Shown: positions 50,070-61,000 of the stretch, piece by piece
Layout of the letters: every line of letters starts with the position of its first letter
Position numbering within the stretch: position 1 is the stretch's first letter
From: Ascoidea asiatica
Lineage: Eukaryota; Ascomycota; Saccharomycetes; Ascoideales; Ascoideaceae
DNA: 64,000 nt
Direction: 5' to 3'
NCBI GenBank assembly: GCA_001600695.1
Contig: BCKQ01000007.1
Location: forward strand, 495,607 to 559,606
Position numbers and translations under genes: made by a program
Notes under the pieces: generated by a model
What the model saw: the letters and a program-made list of their open reading frames with translations, nothing else
Database searches by the model: none
Told to the model about the DNA's origin: nothing

Positions 50070-51434
50070 TCACCAAGCTGGATTAGCATATCCTGTATAA
50101 CCTTGATAACTAGTGCCAGGAATTCCTCTATCAGGAAAACCAGTCATTAAATTGTTTGGCATACCACTATTCATTTGCATATGATTTGAAGGTGGATGAG
50201 GAACTTGAATACCCATTCCAGTAGAATTATTTGGATACATATGACGAGAAGAATTTTCATTTACTTGAATGCATTTCCAACCATCTTTATTTACCACATA
50301 TGTTAAACTTGTACCTAAATCTCCTTCAAGATTTTCACTTGGTAACCCAAATAATTCACGACTTTTTTTCAAACAACAAGAAGGTGTCACTTTCTTATTT
50401 CTGTTTCTGGATAAATTCAGCAGAACATGTTTCCATTTGAATTTTTCACCGGATATTAATAAAGTTTTAAGGATTTTAAAATCTCTATCTGTAAAATCGG
50501 GAATTGGTTGTTGAGAATGTTCATTCATATGTTGTCGATTACTAATTAGATTGTTATTATTGAAATCTTCTGGGTTATTGAATCCCATTGAAGCATTTGA
50601 ATGAAACATATTTGGAATTTGAAAAGCATTGTTTTGATTTCCTTGTGAATTCTGGGTCATAAACGATGGTGTAGTATTATTGATTCCTTGATTAGAATAT
50701 GGATAATTTATTGTTGGAACAATGGATGTTTGATTATTTGTGTTAAACAAATTGGCAGTAGGAACATTAATATTCTGATTATTCAAATTATTAGTATTAT
50801 TATTATTGTTATTACTGTTATTGTTATTGTTATTATTACTGTTATTATTCATATTATGATGACTTTGTGATCTATTGAGTAAAGGGGCATAATCAATATT
50901 AGAGTTATTATTTGAATTAGTAGAATTTTGAGGAAGAATATTGGCTGCAGCTTTCAATTGACCATTTGGATTGAAAAAATTGCTTGGATTATTACGATTT
51001 AAATTATTGTAATTTGAGAAATATGTTCCTGGTGGTGAACTTGTATCTGAACTTGAAATTTGATGAGGAGATAAATATGTTGCAAAACTAGAATTTGGAT
51101 TGGAATTAATTAATGGAATTCCAGTGTTAGAATTTGGCATATTGTTGTTCATTTTTGGTTCAATTAAATCAGGGCTTGAGTTGTTCAAATTATTGAGATT
51201 CATATTATTTAAAGAAGATAAATAAGTATTGTTATTATTGATATTATTATTGAGAAATTTTTGAGAATGATTACTGCTTAAACTTGTTGCAGTTGTATTT
51301 GTATGAGAACTGTACTCTGAAATATTATCTAAAGAAGGTGAAAGACTAGTTGAAGCTGGAGATACCAAACCGTTTTTATTTTTTGATTCTTGAAGTGAAG
51401 TTTTGATTTGATTATTATAAAGCAGATACGACAT
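50070..51434 (-). CDS. Asn-rich protein with a conserved C-terminal helical domain, putative regulator
   Basis: A 454-residue protein whose first 310 residues are Asn/Ser/Gln/Pro-rich, as in fungal transcription regulators. Residues ~318-395 form the only compact domain: FTDRDFKILKTLLISGEKFK, then WKHVLLNLSRNRNKKVTPSCC, LKKSRELFGLP and YVVNKDGWKCIQ. The first part has the spacing of a Myb/SANT-like helix-turn-helix (aromatic and Trp residues, basic third helix), but I cannot assign it to a known family. The tail is rich in Pro, Gly, Met and Tyr (GIPGTSYQGYTGYANPAW). The very long empty region upstream (more than 6 kb to the next gene) is typical of heavily regulated developmental regulators in yeasts; that inference is weak alone. 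The ATG at 51434 is the first in frame. Confidence 0.7.
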   Translation of the reverse strand: MSYLLYNNQIKTSLQESKNKNGLVSPASTSLSPSLDNISEYSSHTNTTATSLSSNHSQKFLNNNINNNNTYLSSLNNMNLNNLNNSSPDLIEPKMNNNMPNSNTGIPLINSNPNSSFATYLSPHQISSSDTSSPPGTYFSNYNNLNRNNPSNFFNPNGQLKAAANILPQNSTNSNNNSNIDYAPLLNRSQSHHNMNNNSNNNNNNNSNNNNNNTNNLNNQNINVPTANLFNTNNQTSIVPTINYPYSNQGINNTTPSFMTQNSQGNQNNAFQIPNMFHSNASMGFNNPEDFNNNNLISNRQHMNEHSQQPIPDFTDRDFKILKTLLISGEKFKWKHVLLNLSRNRNKKVTPSCCLKKSRELFGLPSENLEGDLGTSLTYVVNKDGWKCIQVNENSSRHMYPNNSTGMGIQVPHPPSNHMQMNSGMPNNLMTGFPDRGIPGTSYQGYTGYANPAW

Positions 51435-52989
51435 AATTTTATTAATAATCGAAATTGAAACAGGGGATTAACTGAGTTTATATCAAATTTGAGTAATTTT
51501 TGAAAAATTTAATATAAACCTTTTAATTAAAAAATAAATATTAAAAAATATTTTAGAATTGATAATAAAGGAAAATTAATGTGAAGTAAAGTAATTTTGA
51601 GGATGAAAAAATGTAATTTATTTTGAAGTATTAAACTTTGTTTGAAGGTGAGAGAAGTTCTTTTTTATAAAGGATGATCTTATGGAAGGAAAATGTAATA
51701 AATGAACTTAATAAAGATGCTTATTATTGATAGAATTTTAATGTAGATAGAAATAATAGTAACTAAGGTACATAAGAAATATAAAGTAAACAAAGCAAGT
51801 AAAGATGTAAGGCTTTTTGGAATTAAAGTTAATAATTGAAGGTGATTTAGAAGAATAGTAATTATTAAGTAGTATAAGATTTATTGAATAGAATGTAGTA
51901 TAATAAAATGAAAAAAAAATAAGATATTTGATGTCAAATTTTTGAATATGGGAAGAACTGCAGTTATATATGGGTATAATATATGTATATTGAAAGTGAA
52001 TTAAATTAAATGTAAGTTTATTATTATACTGTACGTAATTATAATTTTTTAAATATGTTAAAGGAGCCGATTAGTGTTTTTTTTTTATTTTACTTTTAAT
52101 CTTTAACCCAGGCTACCAAAAATTAGAAAGATAAAATAATTACACTATTGAAAAGTTTGTAATAAGTTTGATAAAGATTTGCAAAATAAATTTGATAATT
52201 TGAATAAATAGAATTTTAAGTTGAAATCGAATCTATTATACCCTTAAAATAATTAATATTTGTTTAGCCTTTCTTTAATTGTATTCGGTGTTTTTAAAAG
52301 TAAAAATTTATATTCAATTATAAACTTGAAGTTTTTTTGACTTTGGATGTTGAGATGAATAAGGATATGAAGAAATATACCGAAGAAGTTTTTAAATTAT
52401 ATTCAGATAAATTTATAATATTATGAGAATATGTGATATATATATATATATATACAGTGTATATATTTATATTTATAATTATGTTTATGTTATTATTATT
52501 TGAATATGAATATAAAGTTTACTTTAATTAGATAATTTTTAAATAATAAAAGTAAAAAATTACTTGTATATTAGATTAGATTCAAAAGTTTAATAGACTT
52601 TACTTAGTTATAAAAAAAAAAAGAAAAAGAAAAAGAAAAGAAAAGAAAAAGAGTAGGAAATAAGCAGAAATGAAAGAGTAAAATTCAGATTCAGGTTCAA
52701 AGGGACAAGATGAGAATAGATTATGCTTATATAACAAGGAAAGGAAAAAAATAGTTTTTTTTTGAAAATGATGAAAATATCAATTAATACAAGTGTTTCT
52801 TGCAGAGACTGATTATTATTGGAAAGTTTAAAACAGACAGAGTTAATATTAGAATAAAACAATGAAATCAATTTGACGATGATAATAATTAATGTTATGT
52901 AAGATAATTAGAATTTGTGTTCTTATCATTTTATATCATATTATATTATCCTTATGTCAAATTTACTATATTTCTATCAATAATAACGT

Positions 52990-53035
<46 letters not shown>

Positions 53036-54060
53036 GTTATAATTAAATAACTTAAGATAATTTTCTCAATAATACGATAACATCTTTAAAATTACAAATA
53101 TTTGAGTATTGATAATAATAATAATTAAAGTAAAATGGGATAATTGAAAATTTATTATAAGGGAGGATAATAGAAGGAATAAAAAGTTTATTGGTAACAA
53201 TAATAATTAACAATAATAATTAATAATAACAGTAGTTAATATAATTATTTGAGCTATTTAAGGGATTTGCAGTACTGGAGTCACGGATACTCCATATGGA
53301 GCAGTGTAATGAATAGTGTAATTTTAACCATATATTAATATATTTAGCACTGTAAAATACAAAGTAAAATACAAATAAGATACAAATAAAATACAAATAA
53401 AAGATATTTTGACTATAGAAACATCATTGCAAAATTGTTTATTAGTAGGTTATAAATAGGCTATTAATAGGTTCCTTTTAAAAACTAGATTTCATGAATG
53501 CCTTTGGCTTTGTCATCTGAAGCAAACTGAATTGAAATGAATCGAATTCAATCGAATTGGAATGGGTTGAATTGGTTCGAAATTGCAAGAGTGGATTGAA
53601 ACCGCACAATTAATTCATGCTCAAGCAAACCAAACATGCAAAAAAAAAAATAAAAAGCCGGATCAGAAACTGGTTTGGTTGGCAAGTTTGGCCAAAATGT
53701 AAGAGTTTTAAAAAAAGAAAACAGATCCTCATTACGTAACAGTTACAAGAACTTTCTCGAATCTGATCTAATTCAAGGTCTTAAACAAGATCTCGAGTAT
53801 GTATGTATGTGGTGGTGAATTTGATTCAGATTCAAATTCTTGTGAAGTCCGATTTCAACATGCTCCTATTCAAAAGAACCAAAGGAAAAACAGCAAAACA
53901 TACATCTTTTCTGATCAAGTCATGACTATTTCTTTTATTATTATTATTATTATTATTTGATCTTGTATCAAATATGATATCAGATCGTGTATCAGATTGA
54001 ACCAAGATTCATGATTGCATATTTCTTATTTTACCATATTTTTATATTTATTTTTTTCTA
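51435..54060. promoter_or_regulatory. Long AT-rich upstream region of the Asn-rich gene
   Basis: 2.6 kb without a credible gene. It holds a TA run (about 52437-52455), a purine tract AAAAAAAAAAGAAAAAGAAAA (52614-52650), mirror-type AAT/ATT repeats (52991-53035), a TTA microsatellite (53936-53957) and a 12-bp palindrome CTCCATATGGAG near 53290. Short frames here are chance, rich in F/L/K from the T and A runs. The transcript of the Asn-rich gene may have a long 5' leader here. Confidence 0.4.
52991..53035. repeat. AAT/ATT trinucleotide repeat with inverted arms
   Basis: A run of AAT units is directly followed by a longer run of ATT units, so the two arms can pair with each other as a hairpin. 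A simple-sequence repeat in non-coding DNA. Confidence 0.7.
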
Positions 54061-54510
54061 CGTTTTTTCTTCATGTTGAAAACATTTACCACCACTGAAA
54101 CTGTGGATCTGTGAAACTGCGCGGGTGCTTTTTTGGCCAGCGGCAACGTTAAATGAGAAAACTGGCGTGCTGTGCTGGGGCACGCCGGTGAAAACCGTTA
54201 AGACCCAGAAAGGTTAACGTTTGGTACCAAAGAAGCGGTGCGGCCAGGTTCTGCCGTTACTGCCTCGACTGCTGTTGGTGGGGTTACTCCTATTTGGCCG
54301 GAAACTGGAAGAAATACGATGATTTTTTTTGGAAATGCACAGTGTTTTCCCGCGTTTTCCACTTTTTTCTGCCGTATTTTCTCAAAACCCGCAGCTTTTT
54401 TTTGCGGATCGGGTATGTTGTTCGTTTGTTCGCTTGTTCGCTTGAGCTTTTGCTTAGATATTCTGGTTCAGGTTATCCATTTCTTCCACGCCTGATACAG
54501 AAACTGTTAA
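54061..54510. ncRNA. GC-rich structured intergenic segment, possible non-coding RNA
   Basis: The segment is GC-richer than all neighbouring DNA. ACTGGCGTGC (54161-54170) pairs over ten bases, with one T-G, with GCACGCCGGT (54180-54189), leaving a nine-base loop. Outside it AACGTTAA (54145-54152) pairs perfectly with TTAACGTT (54214-54221). A T-run that could end a Pol III transcript lies at about 54321-54329. I compared it by eye with features I know of SRP, RNase P and spliceosomal RNAs and saw no match. Two overlapping plus frames (54238-54524) do not look coding. Strand and ends are unknown; this is a structural suggestion only. Confidence 0.25.
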
Positions 54511-57500
54511 CTTGTTCACATTGATATTTTGACCAGGTTTCACATTTTAATTTGTATAATACAGATTTGTTTGTTATTTTTGTTTCTCAGTAATTTTTGA
54601 TTCCAATCATCTTTTCAAAGACTAAACAAGATGTAGATTAGTGTACAAAATTGAAGAATGTTAGCTTTGAAGTTTTAGCTAATATCCTTTATTTCGCCTG
54701 TATCATCAGTTTTATCAATATTATCACCTTTCAAATAGTACCGTCACTACTAAAATTCTAAAAATACGAGAGCAATAATTTCTTTAACTAGCCACTTGCA
54801 TTTCAAAAATTATTACGACACTTTTTCCACCTGATTTATTTGAAATAAACTTGAAATTGAAAACCTTTTTAGTTTTCTTAGTTACAGTCCGATGTTATAA
54901 TTTTTATTTTTATTTTATTTTTGTTTTTGTGATGGGTAAATTCTTTGAGCTAGTCTTTTTTTTTTTTAAAAAAAAAAAGCCGTTGAAAAACCATAAAAAA
55001 GCTAAATTTATTTCAAAATTCTTTTGTAACTTTTTATGTAAAAAAAAAAAACATTTGGAAGTTTCTGTCTGAAAATTAAGTTGTTTTTTTTAAAAAAAAC
55101 TAACATTGCGTTAAGTGATTATTAATTATATTAGTCTAAGTCCAACGGTTAAAGAATCTTTTTCTTCATAAATTTATCAATTTGAAATAAATCAGATTTA
55201 TTCAATTTTCAAACTAGCTTGTTGATCTAAATTCAAGTGTTTTTTTCAAATATTAGGATTATCCTTGCAATTAATATTTCACTACTGATAGCAAAAAATT
55301 AAAATACTTTTTTCTCCATTTGGAAATGCGCCACTTTCTTTTAACTGTACCGAGAAATTGTATTGAAAAGTTATTTTTAATTTCTAAATTTTCTCGGGGC
55401 TTTACAATTTCTTCAGTTTTGAGAAATTGCGTACCGTAGTGCAAAACACAAAATGCAAAACGCAAAATGATTGTTATTTTCATCTACCGCGCGCGCGTTT
55501 ACGATAGCTGATAGCGATAAGAAATTGCCACCAAATAATGCACGCGCCATGTGTTCTGTTCTTTGTGCTTTGTGATGTTTTTCTGTGTGTTTATTTTTCG
55601 TGTTTCGCGTTTTAAAAAAATTTGAAATAGTATCGGTATCCGGCCGATATTACCGTGCCGTAATTATGATAAATAAATAAAAAAAAAGGTCTGGATTGCC
55701 TATCTCAGAATCTCAAAATGTACTTTATTTGAATAAAGTAACCTTTGATGTTATCAATTAATCTACTTAACAATTCAAAATCTCAACATTTGAAGGTAAG
55801 TTACAATAAGATGTCTAAAGGTATATATTTGAAAGTATACCTTTAAATGTATACCGTACTTTTTATTCAGTTCAATTTTAAATCAAAAAATTACCTGTTA
55901 TTTGGAATTGTTTTGCTCAAACAAATCATCTTTCTTGTTCAAAGTAAATGTTGCATTTTTTGAATTCTAAATGTTTTGGATAGGTACATATATGAATAAA
56001 AGGCCAATATCAGATTTAGTTCAAATATGACTTGATCTTAGATTAGATTTCAACTTACTTTCTGATCTTAAATTAAATCAAATTTTACGTCAAAGATATT
56101 CATTTAAGATAACATATTCATTAAAAAAAAATAAAACTAATTAACCTAGTTGTTTAATTCTCCTAGCCTAACTTACAACTTTTTAAAAAATGCTCTTTAA
56201 TAGAATTAATCTTATATTTTCTTAAATTTATTTTTAATATTCTTGTTAAAAAATAAGCCCATCAAATCCCAGAATCAAGCTCATTATTCTACATATTCAA
56301 GTCAAATTATCCTAAGAAACATGAAAAAAATAAAATTACTTAACTTTGGTATAAAAATAAATAATTATCAAAAAAGTAACTTGAAAATTTCTTACAGTTT
56401 AAAATTTTTATTTTTTTTACTTATTATAATAACTATGGTTTCAGTATTTATCCCTCAAAAAAAAACACATTGAGGAAAAATTCTGCCATTAATCACTTAA
56501 AATAATAATAAATAATTATGTAATTATAATTTTGATAGATTTCTTGATCCTCTACAGTACTTTACAGTACGAATGAGTTTTTTTTCTTATTATACGTAAA
56601 ACTCTCGTTAATTTTATAATTTATGGCTGAAATTTGAAGATTACTTACCCAATATTTGATTTATAATTATTGATAGCTTTTAAAAGATGATATCTTTCAA
56701 AAATTCTGCTCACATTGAAATAAGGTAGTTAGTTAACCTTATAAAGCCGTTAATAGATTTTGAGAAAATTGATTAACAGTTATTTCAATAGTACTGGCAT
56801 TATATAAAATTCACATTATTATGTACTGGCAAGTTTTAAGATATATTTATATTATTGTTTACAAGAATTTTTTTTTGAAAATTCAATATTTCTACTTGAA
56901 AACATAAACTTTTTCCATCTATTATTTAATTCTAACATAATTCTCATGATTTTTTTACATCTTATTAAACTTTTTGATTACCTCCGAAATACGGTATTCT
57001 TTTAAAATTCTTCTTCACATCTGTAGAGTAATAATTAATAATCATAGATAAAAAATATTTTTCAGACATTACGTAAAAGAAGATCTAAAATCACCTTTTT
57101 TATAAATGCTAGTTGTATTCATATTTGTTCGGTCCGATTCAAAATTTCAAAAATAAATGTTTAAAAAAGAATCAGAGTTACCGTGGACCTTACCAAAATT
57201 TCTTAAAAACTGGGCTGAAAACTTTAAATTTCAACAATTACGTACGCCGGTTTCTTAAGCCCTAATCCCGAAATATCTTACTTTTCACCTGTCTAATCCA
57301 GAAAGCGATTGGAAACTTGCCACATTTCTCTATTATCGGGATTATTTTCTAAATCCATGCATAGCGTTGCCACTCAATGTATATTAAATATAATAAACTT
57401 GAATAACATCAACTATTGTTGCATACTTAAATTGGAGTGGAATGGCAATTTTCCATCAAAATGGGTAAATTTACTTCTCATAAACATTTATCTTTGATTC

Positions 57501-57738
57501 TAAAATCTTTTTCATTAAAAAAAAAATATTTTGATTTAAACAATCTTTGAAAACTGAAAAAATAAGCGAAGAATATTTTATTAGATTCACTTTTTTTATT
57601 CAACTGTTGAAGTTGATTACAATTTCTTCTTTTTTTTTTTTTTTTCTTTCTTGAATTTTGTAGATATTCAGTCAACTGAATTGAATCCATTTACATAGAA
57701 TCTCAGAATATTAACGTTTATAAAAAATTAACATAGCA
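54511..57738. other. Gene-poor region downstream of the APSES-like gene
   Basis: 3.2 kb, mostly AT-rich. 55380-55660 is a second GC-richer patch with GCAAAACACAAAATGCAAAAC-like near-repeats, a CGCGCGCGCG run (55488-55497) and CACGCGCC. A 50-codon ATG frame at 56321-56473 ends in a hydrophobic segment (separate entry). Other frames start only from TTG. A 16-base T-run near 57630 precedes the 3' end of the next gene. No RNA gene is recognised. Confidence 0.4.
56321..56473 (+). CDS. Possible 50-aa single-pass membrane peptide (doubtful)
   Basis: A short ATG frame: a basic N-terminal half (MKKIKLLNFGIKINNYQKSN) followed by one hydrophobic segment of about 17 residues (LKFLFFLLIIITMVSVF) and a short basic tail. 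The arrangement fits a tail-anchored or small mitochondrial inner-membrane protein, but T-rich DNA readily yields such frames by chance, and no family is recognised. Confidence 0.15.
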   Translation: MKKIKLLNFGIKINNYQKSNLKISYSLKFLFFLLIIITMVSVFIPQKKTH

Positions 57739-58021
57739 TTATAATATACATAATATAACAAAATTTAGGTATGATATAGGGGGAAAAAATAAATAAATAA
57801 CATAATAGCCTACTCTAATTAAACCCCCGTCCCCAATTTGTGAAAGAGGTCCATTAATTTTCTCATAAGTTTCCACATCTTCATCACTCACTAAAGTAGG
57901 GACAATGATTTCATTTTCATCCCCTTCCAATAAAATTTCAGGGGAATTTCGATTTATTGTTTCCTGATATAAAATTGAAGAATTTTTATTAAAATCCTTA
58001 GTATTGTGAATCACTATTGAG
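57739..58021 (-). other. Possible frame-shifted C-terminal extension of the APSES-like gene
   Basis: On the minus strand a different frame becomes coding-like just after the A11 run (58022-58032) in the last codons of the gene at 57998. It carries about 94 codons with acidic, SIM-like text resembling the upstream protein (SPEILLEGDENEIIVPTLVS, then DEDVETYEK). Its own ATG lies before the run and gives an unlikely hydrophobic start. The best reading is a one- or two-base slip, real or artefactual, that would extend the APSES-like protein. A chance frame cannot be excluded. Confidence 0.4.
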
Positions 58022-61000
58022 TTTTTTTTTTTGTTTTGGCAGCGAATAAACAGGTTGAAAAGATATATCACTTAAATTGGGAGGAGAAATTTTACCTTGA
58101 GAAGAATGAACCGTTGAAACTTTTTCATGATCATATAGCTGAAAATCTGATTGATCTTTAGATATATTAGAATGTATTTTTTCCTTTTGTTTAAGATGTC
58201 GGGGATGAATGGGCTCAGAAGAAAGTTTTCTTAAATCCTCCTCCACATTTGAATATGAAGGTTTTTCAGCTGAAGAAAAAACTAAGGCAGAATCTTTCCA
58301 TAAAATTTCCTTAATTGATTTTTTTGCTTCTTCTCTATTTATTTTCTTTGTTTCTTCAGTAATTTCGGTTTCATCTTTGTAACTTATATGGACACTTATA
58401 TCAGTTAAATCAGGCTGATAAGCTCCATTCAAAAATTCATCCTCACTATCTAATACAAATAAATTTGACTCTTCATTTGTTTTGCTAGATAAATCTTCAT
58501 CTCTAATTTGCGTTGCCCTTTTTCTTTTAGCAGCTGCAATAAATGCATTTCGAAGATCATTCTCATTGTAATGTTCGTTAAGTTCAATGACTGTATTTTC
58601 CATATTAGGCAACTTATTATTGACCATATTATTTGAAACTCTATCAAAATTTTTATCAGTGAAATCAAACTTGTCATTATCATTATCACTATCAAGAATT
58701 TCAATTGCTTCATTTTTTTGTTTATCTATATTAACAGTGTCTCTAATTATTTCAGGTACAAATTTTTTTACAACTGTCAGGGGTTCTCGTGCAGGTATCC
58801 CTTTTGGAGAAAATAGGCTTTCAAGATCATCTTCACTTTCACTATCTTCAATTTCTATTGGAGAATTTATCCTCTCAAGATGACTACTACTTTTATTGTT
58901 TATACTCTTTTCGTAATTGTCAGCATCTATTATTAGACAATCATCACTAGAAGAGTTGTTTTCTGTCAAGTTATTTTCTTTTTTATCAGCAGTAATCAAA
59001 AGCTGCTTATTATCAAGAGTCTCCGACTTTTTAGGCTCTATTTCTTTCACATTTGAAGTATCTGATTTTTTGTGTTTTCCAATACTTGAAAAATATGATT
59101 GACTTTTTTTCCTCTTTCTTTCTAACATATTTAGTTTTTGAGAATCCTCTATTAAATTATTCACCCATTGGTCTTTAATTTTTTGGATTCTTTCATAGAA
59201 ATTTTTTCTAGGAAATCTTTGTGAGAGTCTTTCAATAAAACGAGATTTCTTCAAGACTTCAATCACACTGGAAATACCTGTTTGATCTAATATTGCTTTA
59301 GTCATTAATTTGAAATTTCCGAGCTTTTCTAGACATTTATCAAATAAAATTAATTCTTTTTTACTGATTGTCTTCAAGTTGATAAATCCTTGAATTTGCT
59401 TTTTTGCATATTGAACTCTTCGAATTCTATTGATTGAATCTTCAGATCTATTATTTTTTCGATTCCTTGTTAAATTATTTCTTTTATTACCCAGTTCCAC
59501 TAATCTGCTTTCTTTGCTTTCAGAAACATTAAGAAGATCATCCCGACTTTTAACCTCCATTATATCTTCATCAGAAAAATCAGAATAGCTATTATAATCA
59601 CTATCAACACGAGAATTGGTTTTCTTTTTCCAAATAGAGTTAAAATCAGTGTCAGATGAATTTTTTCTTTTCTTTCTAGGCTCAAAGGACTCGTCAGAAT
59701 CGTTCAACAAGTCTCTTTTATTTATACCATTGGCATTGTTCATCGCAATCAATTTGTTTAAGGAAACATCAGATATATTTGCATCAGAATCTATTCCCTG
59801 ATTTTCAGCTAGAGCATCGCTACTATTAATAAATAACGAATCAAGAGAAGATGATGAAATCTCACTTCCAAATTCATCATATTTTCTTTTTCCTTTACGT
59901 TTTTTTCCAAAACAAGAATTTTTATTTGTTCTTCTATTAGCCAATCGAGAAGTTCTTGTCAACATTTCAGCTTTATTTCTTCTCTTGGAAGTATTAATCT
60001 CTTCAATAGGCTCAAAGGATGATTCTGAACTCGAGTTTGAATCTGAGACTTCAAATATTTCGGTGGACATGTTTAAATTTCTGTGAATACTTCTTGGCCT
60101 ACCAACTTTACCTTTCCTTCGAAAAGGTGTATTTGTAAAAATTGTTTTTGTTTTTTTCGGTCTTCCACGAGGACGCTTTTTTTGGGTTTTAATTATATTT
60201 TCTAAGGAATCAGAAAAATCGTCATCGGATATTGATATTGCTTTACTACCTACACTCAAATTATCACTATCAGTTTCACTACCAGAAATATCTATAACAG
60301 AGTTGTCTTGACTTTCATTAGATTTTAAATTTTCCTCAACTTTTGAGGAAATTTTTGCTTTATTATGTGTATTTGGTTCACTATTAAATTCAGAGCTAGA
60401 ATCTGAGCCAAAATAATTTTGAAGATACGAAGAAGACAACATAGAATCTTCTTTTGCTTGGAATTCTCTCATTTTATTGTCTTGATCTTTTAGCTTTTTA
60501 TTCTCAATTATAGAAGGGCCTTTATTATAAGGACTAATTGAATCTAAATCCGCTGAGACATTATTATTGAGTAAGATTTTTGAAGGATCAATAGTACCAG
60601 GAATATTTAGGGGTTCAGGTATATTTGAAGTTTCTTCTAGGTTTCCATTAGTCAGATTATTGGAATCATTATTTGAATTTTCTGGAGGATCTAATTCTAA
60701 TCTGAAATTTTCATCAGATTTTAAAGGACCATTAAAAAGATTATTTATAGCCGAAATTCTACCTACCTCTAAATTTAAAAAATTATTTAAATCTCTCCAA
60801 TTTTTTAATTGACATTTTTCTAAAAAGAACTTAGCATAGTCAACTGAAGTCCATTTTCCTTTTAAAAAATCATTGTTGAGATAAAAAAACTTATTCTTTT
60901 TATCAGTCACAATATATTCTTTTGTAATATCTACAGTCAACAAATCTCTTATATAAAGTTCTTCTTCTATTGACCAAAGTTTTGCATTTTGCATTCTTTT

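Noticed and set aside
52991..53957. Possible CRISPR-like arrays at AT trinucleotide repeats
   Set aside because: These are plain microsatellites with no spacer structure, and the genome is eukaryotic.
54238..54524. Two overlapping plus-strand frames in the structured GC-rich segment
   Set aside because: They overlap in different frames, with compositions rich in F, C and R, and no domain. The nested inverted repeats just upstream make a structural role more likely than coding.
56243..56320. N-terminal 26 codons of the 76-codon frame before the ATG at 56321
   Set aside because: This part starts from TTG; only the 50-codon ATG portion is worth keeping, and even that is doubtful.
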